From an uncultured Clostridium sp. (GTDB lineage Bacteria > Bacillota > Clostridia > TANB77 > CAG-508), in contig USQS01000027.1 in NCBI GenBank assembly GCA_900556865.1, forward strand, positions 1 through 10,126: DNA of 10,126 nt, in the 5' to 3' direction. The position numbers were made by a program, and so were the translations under genes. The notes below the pieces were generated by a model that did not search any database, was not told where the DNA came from, and worked only from the letters and a program-made list of their open reading frames with translations. This document shows positions 1 through 6,571 of the stretch, one piece after another (position 1 is the stretch's first letter; the number at the start of each line of letters is the position of its first letter).

Positions 1-110
1 AAATTCAATTCTAAAAAATTTTGAAAATAATTATTTTTTATAAAAATAGCTAAAAACTAGTATTTCATTAAAAAGCCATTTAACTTTCAACGTTAGCTAC
101 AACATCTAAT

Positions 111-139
111 ATTATACATACTTTCAGTCTATTTGTCAA
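111..139 (-). promoter_or_regulatory. Consensus sigma-A promoter firing leftwards
   Basis: Read on the minus strand, TTGACA (139-134) is followed by a 17-nt spacer and TATAAT (116-111), a perfect vegetative promoter. Transcription would start near 104 and leave the window to the left. No start codon with a good Shine-Dalgarno site lies between 1 and 104, so the leader is long and the gene lies outside. Three Spo0A-box-like repeats sit 10 bp behind the -35. Confidence 0.8.
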
Positions 140-148
140 CAAGAACTT

Positions 149-175
149 TTTGACACCTTTCGACACAATTCGACA
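149..175 (-). promoter_or_regulatory. Three tandem Spo0A-box-like sites, 10-bp period
   Basis: On the minus strand TGTCGAA occurs at 175-169 and again at 165-159, and TGTCAAA, one mismatch away, at 155-149. The repeats are spaced exactly 10 bp, so they face the same side of the helix. The established Spo0A box is TGNCGAA and tandem boxes of this kind occur in Spo0A-controlled promoters. The array lies just upstream of the leftward -35 box at 134-139 and about 130-155 bp upstream of asnB, so it could act on either. Binding by Spo0A is inferred from the motif alone. Confidence 0.6.
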
Positions 176-251
176 AAACCTTATCCTCTTTGATTACTCA
201 TTTTGCTCTTGCTTATAAACTTCACAAAGTATATATTTTTTTTGTTCAAAA

Positions 252-282
252 TTGTAACTTTTTTATCATTTTTACATATACT
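252..282 (+). promoter_or_regulatory. Weak candidate promoter of asnB
   Basis: TTGTAA (252-257) and TATACT (277-282) are separated by 19 nt, longer than the ideal 17. They are the best pair found between the leftward promoter and the asnB ribosome-binding site AGGAGGT (293-299). I saw no T-box specifier structure in the short leader. Confidence 0.25.
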
Positions 283-303
283 TTTATAAATAGGAGGTAA
301 CTT

Positions 304-2151
304 ATGTGTGGAATTGTTGGTTTTATTAATTATAAAAAAGAAATACCAAATAGAAAAAATGTTTTAAACAATATGCTACAATCATTGTCCAATAGAGGAC
401 CAGATGAAGAAGGAATTTATCTAAATTATAATGTTGCTTTTGGACACAAAAGGCTTATTGTTTTAGACCCAAAAGGTGGCAGGCAACCTATGATTGAAAA
501 ATATTCTTTTGGAGAATATGTTATTATTTATAATGGACAAATTTATAATACTAAAGAATTAAAACAAACTTTACTTGAAAATGGATTTACTTTTTCTAGT
601 TATTCAGATACAGAAATTTTATTAAAAAGTTACATACATTTTGGAAAAGATGTTGTTAAACATTTAAATGGAATTTTTGCATTTGCAATTTGGAATACAA
701 AAACAAGTGAACTTTTTCTTGCAAGAGATCATTTTGGTATAAAACCTTTATTCTATACAGAATTTGATGACAGCCTTATTTTTGCTTCTGAATTAAAAGC
801 ATTATTTAACTATCCTGGTTTAGAAAAAACAATAGACGCTCAAGGAATTTCTGAACTTTTAGGAATAGGACCTTGTCATACCCCAGGTTTTACACCATAT
901 AAAAACATCTTTGAAATAAAACCTGCTCATTTTGCTGTATACAATAAATCTGGTCTTTTTATAGAAAAATATTGGGAATTGAAAACCAAACCTCATTTAG
1001 AAGACTTTGAAGAAACTTCTAATCACCTTCGTACACTTTTAGAAGATTCAATCTCAAGGCAACTTGTTTCAGATATGCCAATTTGTACATTTTTATCTGG
1101 TGGTTTAGATTCTAGCATAATTACAAAATTTACTGCAGATTATTTTCAAAAGGAAGAAATGCCACCTCTTGACACATATTCTGTAGATTATGTTGATAAT
1201 GATAAAAACTTTGTGAAGTCAGATTTTCAGCCAAATTCTGATAATTACTATATAAATATTATGAATAAATCTACCTATACAAATCATCATAATATTATTT
1301 TAGATACTCCTGCACTAGCAGAAAGCCTAGAAAATGCAATGGTTGCAAGAGATGTTCCTGGAATGGCAGATGTAGATTCTTCTTTATATTTATTTTGCAA
1401 AGAAGTAAAAAAAGAAAAAACAGTTGCTCTAATGGGAGAATGTGCAGATGAATTTTTTGGTGGTTATCCTTGGTTTTTCCGTGAAGATACTTTAAAAGCT
1501 AACACTTTTCCTTGGTCTATTGCAGTTACAGAAAGACAACAACTATTAAATCCAGAACTTGCTAAAAAAATCAATTTAAAACAGTATATTGACTACAGAT
1601 ATAACCAATCTTTATCTAAAGTTGAAATTTTAGATAATGACTCTTTTGATACATCTCAAAAACGAAAAATTTCTTATCTAACTATTAATTGGTTTATGCA
1701 AACATTAATCGAAAGAGCAGATAGAATGAGCATGGCAAATGGTTTTGAAGTTAGAGTACCTTTTTGTGATTATAGACTTGCAGAATATATGTATAATGTG
1801 CCTTGGGAAATGAAAGCATACAAAAGTCGTGAAAAAGGTCTTTTAAGACATGTGGTAAAAGACTTACTACCTGAAGAAATAGTAACAAGAAAAAAATCTC
1901 CTTATCCAAAAACTCATAACCCTACTTACTTAAAAAAAGTAAAACAAATGTTAATCCAGATTATGAAAAACCCTATTAGTCCTATAAATACTCTTCTTAA
2001 TAGAGATTACATTTTAGACATAATAAACACTGATGGTGCAAGTTTCACAAGACCTTGGTTTGGTCAATTAATGACTGGCCCTCAACTTATGGCATATCTT
2101 TGCCAAGTTAATATGTGGCTTGAAAAATATCAACCAAATATAGAAATATAG
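304..2151 (+). CDS. asnB: Asparagine synthetase B, glutamine-hydrolysing
   Basis: This 615-residue protein makes asparagine from aspartate, glutamine and ATP in the cytosol. After removal of Met1 the chain begins CGIVGF, so Cys2 is the N-terminal nucleophile of a class II glutaminase domain, which also shows RGPDEEG (31-37), YNGQIYN (76-82) and ARDHFGIKPLFY (140-151). The synthetase half carries the PP-loop SGGLDSS (265-271), the GECADEFFGGYPWF segment near residue 380 and ERADRMSMANGFEVRVPF near 475. Length is normal for the AsnB family and the frame is intact. The start is fixed by AGGAGGT four bases upstream of the ATG and by the obligatory MCGI terminus. It is monocistronic, facing away from the leftward promoter at 111-139 and converging on the calcium-pump gene. 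B. subtilis has a sporulation-linked paralogue (AsnO), but the sequence does not show which role this one has. Confidence 0.97.
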   Translation: MCGIVGFINYKKEIPNRKNVLNNMLQSLSNRGPDEEGIYLNYNVAFGHKRLIVLDPKGGRQPMIEKYSFGEYVIIYNGQIYNTKELKQTLLENGFTFSSYSDTEILLKSYIHFGKDVVKHLNGIFAFAIWNTKTSELFLARDHFGIKPLFYTEFDDSLIFASELKALFNYPGLEKTIDAQGISELLGIGPCHTPGFTPYKNIFEIKPAHFAVYNKSGLFIEKYWELKTKPHLEDFEETSNHLRTLLEDSISRQLVSDMPICTFLSGGLDSSIITKFTADYFQKEEMPPLDTYSVDYVDNDKNFVKSDFQPNSDNYYINIMNKSTYTNHHNIILDTPALAESLENAMVARDVPGMADVDSSLYLFCKEVKKEKTVALMGECADEFFGGYPWFFREDTLKANTFPWSIAVTERQQLLNPELAKKINLKQYIDYRYNQSLSKVEILDNDSFDTSQKRKISYLTINWFMQTLIERADRMSMANGFEVRVPFCDYRLAEYMYNVPWEMKAYKSREKGLLRHVVKDLLPEEIVTRKKSPYPKTHNPTYLKKVKQMLIQIMKNPISPINTLLNRDYILDIINTDGASFTRPWFGQLMTGPQLMAYLCQVNMWLEKYQPNIEI

Positions 2152-2175
2152 AGAGCCTGCTCTCTATATTTCTAT
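2140..2175. terminator. Bidirectional hairpin between convergent genes
   Basis: A perfect 16-bp stem (2140-2155 with 2160-2175) closes a CCTG tetraloop. The asnB stop codon TAG (2149-2151) lies in the left arm, and the calcium-pump stop (TTA on this strand, 2175-2177) begins at the last base of the right arm. There is no long U-tract, but the lower stem is itself A/U-rich on both strands. It is the only structure able to separate the two convergent transcripts. Confidence 0.7.
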
Positions 2176-4793
2176 TAAAATGATGGAAAATAAAAATGAC
2201 TTTCCGTTTGCTTCTTTAAATTAGTTGTTTTACTTGAATATTTTTGTATTTCCATTATTGGAATAGGTAAAAACGAAATGATTAAGGTAATTGCCCATTG
2301 CATTACATTTAAATTTGTTAATTTGAAAATTTCTGCTAATTTTGGTATTAAAACAACTATTGTTTGCACAATTGTACCTAAAATAAAACTCATAATTAAA
2401 TACTTATTTTCAAATATTCCAACTTTAAAAATTGATTCTTCACTTTTTATGTTAAAACTATGTACTAATTCTAGCATACCAATTGCAACAAAAGCCATTG
2501 TCCTTGCAACTTCTAAACCAAAAAATTTATTTCCAATATAAAAAGCAACTAATGTAAGTATTCCAATCATTGCTCCTTCTACAACAATTTTATTCCAAAG
2601 TCCATCTGAAAATATTCCTTTTTTATTATTTCCGTGGTTTTCTTTTCATTATATTTTTTTCTGGTGGCTCTAATCCAATTGCAATTGCTGGAAGAGAATC
2701 TGTAACCAAATTTACCCATAAAAGCTGAATTGCAAGTAATGGTGAATCAAAACCTAGTACTAACCCCATAAATATAGTTACAATTTCCCCAATATTTGTT
2801 GAAATTAAAAAATGGATAGCTTTTTTTATATTATCATATATATTTCTTCCCTGTTTAACTGCTTCTACTATTGTCACAAAATTATCATCTGCTAAAATCA
2901 TATCTGATGCACTTTTTGCAACATCTGTACCATTTTTTCCCATTGCAATTCCAATATCCGCATTTTTTAAAGCAGGACTATCATTTACACCGATCACCAG
3001 TCATAGCAACAACCGCTCCAGTCTTTTGCCATGCCTTAACAATACGGACTTTGTGTTCTGGTGTTACCCTTGCAAAAACAGAATATTGATTAATATTTCT
3101 TTCTAACTCGCTTTGAGGCATTTTGTCTAAATCTTTGCCTGATATTGCTTTATCTCCAGTTTTAAATATTTCTATTTTAGTTGCTATTGCTTTTGCAGTT
3201 TCAATATGATCTCCTGTTATCATAACTGTTTTTATCCCTGCTTTTCTGCAAGTTTCAACTGCTTCCTTTACACCTTCTCTTGGTGGATCTATCATTCCAA
3301 TTAAACCTACAAAAATTAAATCCTTTTCAATTGTATCTGTATCTATTTTACTTGGCAAACTATCTAAATCTTTATACCCTACAGCTATAACTCTTAAAGC
3401 TTTTTGTGCCATTTTTAAATTAGAATTTTTCATATCTTTTACTTCTTGTTCATTCATCATATTAGAACATTTCTCTATAATTACATCTGGTGCTCCTTTT
3501 GTAATTATTCTATATTTATTTCCTATTTTATGAATTGTAGTCATCATTTTTCTTGTAGAATCAAAAGGAATTTCACTTATTCTTGGCATTAATATATATA
3601 AACTATCTTTATCTTTATTCTTTTTTATTGCATAATTTACAATAGCTGTTTCTGTTGGTTCACCGTAGAGCCTGTTTATTTCCATCTTTTATTTCTATTT
3701 CACAATCAGTACACATAGTTGCAAGCTCAACTAAAAAACCCTCATCTTTAGATTTTGTTTCTACAACTTCCATCTGATTTTTAGTAAGAGTTCCTGTTTT
3801 ATCAGAACATATTACATTGCTACTTCCTAAAGTTTCAACAGCTGGTAATTTACGTATTATGCTATTTTTCTTTGCCATTTTTGTTACACCAATAGAAAGC
3901 ATAATTGTAACAATTGCAGGAAGTCCTTCTGGTATAGCTGCAACCGCTAATCCAACTGAAGTCATAAACATTTCTATTGGTTCTATTTTTTTAATAATCC
4001 CTATTACAAAAATAACCATACAAATAGCCAAACACGTAACACCGAGCATTTTTCCTACTTCTCCTAATTGTTTTTGAATTGGTGTTTCTGGTGCTTTATC
4101 TTCTATAATCATATTAGCAATTTTTCCAACATTCGTATTCATGCCTATTTCAGTTACAACTGCTTTTGCATGCCCATTCACAACAATACTAGACATAAAT
4201 GCCATATTTTTTTGGTCTCCTAATGGTGCGTCTTTATTAACTATTATATTTTCATTTTTTTCCATTCCTTCTGTTTCGCCCGTTAAGCTTGATTCTTCAA
4301 TTTTCAAATTAAAGCATTCTATTAGCCTAGAATCTGCTGGAACATAATTTCCCGCTTCTAAAATTATTATATCCCCTGGAACTAAATCTTCTGCAAGCAC
4401 TTCTTTTGTGTGCCTATTTCTTACAACTTTTGCATGAGGTGGTGTCATTTTTTTCAAAGCCTCTATAGATTTTTCTGCTTTTGCTTCTTGAATTACACCC
4501 ATCAAAGCATTCAAAATTACAATACCAATAATAATAATTGAATCAATATAATCATTTTGTCCTTGTAAAGTAGAAATTACAGCCGAAACAATTGAAGCAA
4601 TTATTAAGATAATTATCATAAAATCATTAAATTGTTTAACAAACTTAACAAAAATATTTTCTTTTGGCTTATCTTTTAGCCTGTTTTTTCCATACTTATT
4701 TTGTCTTTTTTTTACTTCTTCTTCAGTAAGTCCATTTTTTGAATTTGTTCCAAATTCTCTTAAAACATCTTCCTTTTTTATAGTTTGCCACAT
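2175..4793 (-). CDS. P2A-type calcium-transporting ATPase, frame broken at three CGG codons
   Basis: This is a membrane pump of the SERCA/PMR1-like bacterial group that exports Ca2+ at the cost of ATP. The reading frame is interrupted by three +1 shifts (at 3665, 2992 and 2634). Joined as 4793-3666, 3664-2993, 2991-2635 and 2633-2175 it gives 871 residues, the usual family length. Motifs in order: actuator TGET (171-174), TM4 PEGLP (288-292), phosphorylation DKTGT with Asp331, GEPTE (377-381, made by the first join), KGAPD (432-436), DPPR (502-505), TGDGVND (598-604, made by the second join), TM5 STNIGEI and TM6 NLVTDSLPA, which carry Ca2+ ligands, and four further C-terminal membrane segments. 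No other stop or shift occurs, so the gene does not look decayed. The start ATG follows AAGGAGAGG (4808-4800). Either unusual decoding keeps it active or the sequence is in error; classical pseudogene is the third option. Confidence 0.93.
2632..2634 (-). other. Third +1 frame break at an in-frame CGG codon
   Basis: Reading the minus strand, the frame passes CCA CGG AAA TAA and stops. Omitting the C at 2634 gives CCA GGA AAT AAT AAA AAA GGA and continues into GIFSDGLWNKIVVEGAMIG, the expected run into TM7. This site is less certain than the other two: many relatives have Pro-Arg here, so CGG could be read as Arg with the shift just after it (CCA CGG, skip A, AAT). Confidence 0.75.
2990..2992 (-). 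other. Second +1 frame break at an in-frame CGG codon, inside TGDGVND
   Basis: The minus strand reads ACT GGT GAT CGG TGT AAA TGA, ending the frame. Omitting the C at 2992 gives ACT GGT GAT GGT GTA AAT GAT, which is TGDGVND, the nearly invariant hinge motif of P-type ATPases. This places the extra base to within a base or so, because flanking residues on both sides are invariant in the family. Confidence 0.92.
3663..3665 (-). other. First +1 frame break at an in-frame CGG codon, at GEPTE
   Basis: The minus strand reads GCT CTA CGG TGA and stops. Omitting the C at 3665 gives GCT CTA GGT GAA CCA ACA GAA, that is A-L-G-E-P-T-E, the family's GEPTE/GDPTE motif of the nucleotide-binding domain. 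The extra C lies between A and G, not beside another C, so it is not a homopolymer expansion. Confidence 0.88.
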
Positions 4794-4825
4794 AATTATC
4801 CTCTCCTTCGTATTTTTTCTATTTA

Positions 4826-4854
4826 ACTATATGCTTGTCTTTTAAATTTATACC
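4826..4854 (-). promoter_or_regulatory. Candidate sigma-E-like promoter of the calcium pump
   Basis: On the minus strand GGTATAAA (4854-4847), 13 nt, then CATATAGT (4833-4826) resembles the sporulation sigma-E pattern (about GTMATATT, 13-14 nt, CATACAMT), with mismatches. It sits about 33 nt before the start codon. A similar pair precedes the spoVM-associated gene. No good sigma-A promoter was found in this gap. Confidence 0.3.
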
Positions 4855-4873
4855 TATTTTTTTAGAGCCAAAA

Positions 4874-4904
4874 AAAAAAGCCTATATAAAACATAGACCT
4901 TTTT
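4874..4904 (-). terminator. Intrinsic terminator of the DUF308 gene
   Basis: In the minus-strand transcript AAAAAGGTCUAU (4904-4893) pairs with AUAGGCUUUUUU (4885-4874), 12 bp with two G-U pairs and a 7-nt loop, and a run of ten U residues follows. The left arm overlaps the DUF308 stop codon (4903-4905). It should insulate the pump gene downstream. Confidence 0.85.
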
Positions 4905-5451
4905 ATTTTGATAAATTAGAAACATTTTTTAAGAAAATCAAATTTTCTGCAATATCTAAAACAGAGTATACTAAAATTACAATTCCTATAGTCATAATTA
5001 TTACTCCTGAATTAAATATTATAAACATACCACATAAAAGCATTGCTATTGCAAGAATAAAGCTATATATCCATACATTTAAGTTTGCTAATTTTAACTT
5101 ATATGCTAAATCAATTCTAATAATAGAACTATACACAATCCATAACCCTATTAAAATTCTAAATAATGCTCCTATTTGTTTACTATACACAATTGTTACT
5201 ACTCCAAGTATTATGGCAATTATTCCAAAAGTCATATCGTAATTATAAAAATCAAATTTATCTTTGTTTCTTAAATAAATTATAATCTTATATAGCCCAA
5301 CCATCATAAAAGTAATTCCCAAAATATATGAAATAAACTTTACAGTTTCATCTGGATTTTTAATTAAAACTATTCCAAGAATTGCAAAAATAATTGATAT
5401 AAGTAAAGAGCTTAAACCTGTTTTCTTTAATACTTTTTCTAAATACTCCAT
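4903..5451 (-). CDS. DUF308 (HdeD-like) integral membrane protein
   Basis: This 182-residue protein is almost wholly hydrophobic, with six predicted membrane segments (about 13-30, 37-60, 73-90, 94-112, 127-146, 149-166) arranged as short two-helix units. That repeated layout, the GI(I/V)xIxLGxxxI patterns and the length are those of the DUF308/HdeD family, whose E. coli member is linked to acid resistance; no biochemical activity is established for this clade. The start ATG follows AAAGGAAAGTGAT, an extended Shine-Dalgarno site. It has its own sigma-A promoter (5511-5539) and terminator (4874-4904), so it appears to be transcribed alone between the spoVM pair and the calcium pump. A role in membrane stress is possible but not shown here. 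Confidence 0.85.
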   Translation of the reverse strand: MEYLEKVLKKTGLSSLLISIIFAILGIVLIKNPDETVKFISYILGITFMMVGLYKIIIYLRNKDKFDFYNYDMTFGIIAIILGVVTIVYSKQIGALFRILIGLWIVYSSIIRIDLAYKLKLANLNVWIYSFILAIAMLLCGMFIIFNSGVIIMTIGIVILVYSVLDIAENLIFLKNVSNLSK

Positions 5452-5510
5452 ATATTATCACTTTCCTTTCTAAATGTATACTTTTTATTTTTCATTTGAC
5501 TTACATTTAT

Positions 5511-5539
5511 AATATAAATCTATTTTTAATAATTGTCAA
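5511..5539 (-). promoter_or_regulatory. Sigma-A promoter of the DUF308 gene
   Basis: On the minus strand TTGACA (5539-5534), exactly 17 nt, then TATATT (5516-5511). It lies about 60 bp before the DUF308 start codon and its ribosome-binding site. Confidence 0.8.
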
Positions 5540-5593
5540 TAGTTTTAAAAAAAAATATTATCTTACATCAAATAGTGTGAAACATGTGTAAAC

Positions 5594-5668
5594 TTAATCT
5601 TTTATTCTAAAAATAAATTTTACAATTCCTCTAAATGCTTTTGGAACTTTCTTTACAACTATCTTCAT
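5594..5668 (-). CDS. spoVM: SpoVM-like spore coat anchoring peptide, 24 residues
   Basis: The product is a 24-residue cationic, amphipathic peptide. Aligned without gaps to B. subtilis SpoVM (26 residues) it keeps M1, K2, K7, the key P9, K10, G14, I15, V16 and a basic residue at 17, and ends in Lys-Asp like SpoVM. SpoVM recognises the convex forespore membrane and recruits SpoIVA to start spore coat and cortex assembly. The start is supported by GAAAGGGATGTGAT ending four bases before the ATG, an extended match to the 16S rRNA tail. The upstream 49-residue membrane peptide has an almost identical leader (GGGTGTGATTAAAATGAA against GGGATGTGATTAAAATGAA) and lies 63 nt away, so the two probably share a transcript. 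Position 6, Ile in B. subtilis, is Lys here. It is short enough to escape normal gene calling. The main alternative is an unrelated amphipathic peptide. Confidence 0.8.
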   Translation of the reverse strand: MKIVVKKVPKAFRGIVKFIFRIKD

Positions 5669-5693
5669 TTTAATCACATCCCTTTCTTTAAAA

Positions 5694-5725
5694 GGTACAA
5701 TTTAAACAAAAATAAATTATGTACC
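5694..5725 (-). other. Intercistronic hairpin ahead of the spoVM-like gene
   Basis: In the minus transcript GGUAC-AU-AAUUU (5725-5714) pairs with AAAUUGUACC (5703-5694), ten base pairs with a two-base bulge, followed by UUUU. It lies between the 49-residue peptide gene and spoVM. It could act as a partial terminator or an RNA-processing or stability element; the U-run is too short for a strong terminator. Confidence 0.45.
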
Positions 5726-5731
5726 CATTTT

Positions 5732-5881
5732 TTAGCAAGCCAGCCATATAAATCCTATGGCTGTAACAGCAAGACCTATTAATATTAACCAACCTGTTAT
5801 TGGAAGAAAAAGAACCATTAAAATTCCTATACCTAAACCAATTAAGCAAACACCTATTGTTTTTTTTAATACACATTTCAT
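5732..5881 (-). CDS. 49-residue two-helix membrane peptide next to spoVM
   Basis: A short ORF beginning MKCVLKKTIGVCLIGLGIGI encodes a peptide with a basic N-terminus and two hydrophobic segments (about 9-27 and 31-48) split by the Leu-Pro-Ile-Thr-Gly-Trp turn at 26-31, ending in Cys. I do not recognise a named family with confidence, although similar short Gly/Ile/Leu-rich membrane peptides are common in Clostridia. It is real rather than chance: it has a strong Shine-Dalgarno site (AAAAGGGTGTGAT), sits where no longer ORF is credible, and is followed 63 nt later by the spoVM-like gene with a nearly copied leader. A sigma-E-like promoter candidate lies about 35 bp upstream. The location suggests a sporulation membrane role, which is inference. 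The 62-residue Cys-rich ORF in another frame (5688-5876) is judged a shadow. Confidence 0.75.
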   Translation of the reverse strand: MKCVLKKTIGVCLIGLGIGILMVLFLPITGWLILIGLAVTAIGFIWLAC

Positions 5882-5917
5882 TTTAATCACACCCTTTTCT
5901 CCCAACACTTTTGTTAT

Positions 5918-5947
5918 ATTATATGTTTTTTGTAGTTTTATGTTACC
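5918..5947 (-). promoter_or_regulatory. Candidate sigma-E-like promoter of the 49-residue peptide and spoVM pair
   Basis: On the minus strand GGTAACAT (5947-5940), 14 nt, then CATATAAT (5925-5918). The -10 matches the sigma-E CATACAAT pattern at seven of eight positions and also fits the sigma-K pattern CATANNNTA; the -35 match is poorer. B. subtilis spoVM depends on sigma-E. The start codon at 5881 is about 37 nt from the -10. Confidence 0.4.
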
Positions 5948-6116
5948 CTATGTTAATTATTTTATTATGTAATAATTGTAAATTTTTTTTAAAAAATATA
6001 GACAAATAATACCAATATATGTTATTATATTAGTGTTATAAATCTAATGACAAAGTTATTTTGTAAAAGAAATATTTTTTCTTTTCATAATAAAACAATT
6101 AGGAGGTATTTTTTAT

Positions 6117-6464
6117 ATGTCAAAATTAAATAAAATTTTAATAATATTTATACTTTTAGTACTATTTTCTTTCAGTTATTGTAGTGCCATAGATGAAAAT
6201 TTAACATCAAATTCTAACTCTAACTCATCTAACTCTTCAACTTCTGAAACAAACAACACATCATCAAATAGTTCTAAAAATAATAACACAGCTACAACAA
6301 ACACTTCGTCAAAATCTGCAACATCAACAACTATAAATAGTGTTTCTAATGTTTCAAGTTCAAATACTTCTACAATTACAAACCTTATAAGTATTGCATT
6401 AATTGTTATTGGTGTATTATTAATATTTTTTGCAATAGCAATTTTAATTAGATTAAGTAAATAA
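6117..6464 (+). CDS. Small secreted or anchored Ser/Asn/Thr-rich protein
   Basis: The 115-residue product has a signal peptide (cleavage likely after Cys-Ser-Ala, residue 24), a low-complexity linker (about 28-87) made almost only of Ser, Asn and Thr, and a C-terminal membrane helix (about 88-112) ending in a short basic tail. It should be displayed outside the membrane as a flexible stalk, anchored at the C-terminus. I recognise no catalytic domain. Its start is clear from AGGAGGT (6101-6107) nine bases before the ATG. A weak promoter candidate (TAGACA 5999-6004, 18 nt, TATTAT 6023-6028) lies upstream and a strong terminator follows. It shares its design and the FSFSY block at residues 17-21 with the next gene, suggesting paralogy. 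The linker could be glycosylated, but nothing shows this. Confidence 0.8.
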   Translation: MSKLNKILIIFILLVLFSFSYCSAIDENLTSNSNSNSSNSSTSETNNTSSNSSKNNNTATTNTSSKSATSTTINSVSNVSSSNTSTITNLISIALIVIGVLLIFFAIAILIRLSK

Positions 6465-6469
6465 ATTTC

Positions 6470-6496
6470 AAGTGCCATTTTGGGCACTTTTTTTTT
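6470..6496 (+). terminator. Intrinsic terminator after the Ser/Asn/Thr-rich protein gene
   Basis: AAGTGCC (6470-6476) pairs with GGCACTT (6483-6489) around a 6-nt loop, running straight into nine T residues (6488-6496). It lies a few bases after the stop codon at 6464. Confidence 0.9.
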
Positions 6497-6571
6497 CAAA
6501 TTTTTTCATAGTATATTTTGAAAAAAAAAATTTATACTAATTTTAGGTTTAATTATAAACTGAATTTTTTA

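Noticed and set aside
180..303. T-box or other amino-acid riboswitch ahead of asnB
   Set aside because: The leader is short and very AT-rich, with no TGGNACCGCG-like T-box sequence and no terminator hairpin.
2175..4793. Plain pseudogene explanation for the calcium pump
   Set aside because: Not excluded, but decay should give mixed lesions. Here there are only +1 events, all at CGG, with all catalytic and Ca2+-binding motifs kept.
5548..5590. Terminator after the spoVM-like gene
   Set aside because: Only a bulged six-pair stem is possible and the T-run is about nine bases away; too weak to call.
5688..5876. 62-residue Cys-rich ORF on the minus strand
   Set aside because: It lies in another frame over the 49-residue membrane peptide gene, which has the strong Shine-Dalgarno site and sensible membrane sequence.
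6176..6499. Minus-strand ORF opposite the Ser/Asn/Thr-rich gene
   Set aside because: Its Glu/Val/Asp/Leu-rich product is the antisense of the Ser/Asn/Thr repeats, has no ribosome-binding site and runs through a terminator.
6509..6539. TAGTATA...TATACTA inverted repeat as an operator
   Set aside because: Seven AT-only base pairs with a 17-base spacer are easily expected by chance in this composition.
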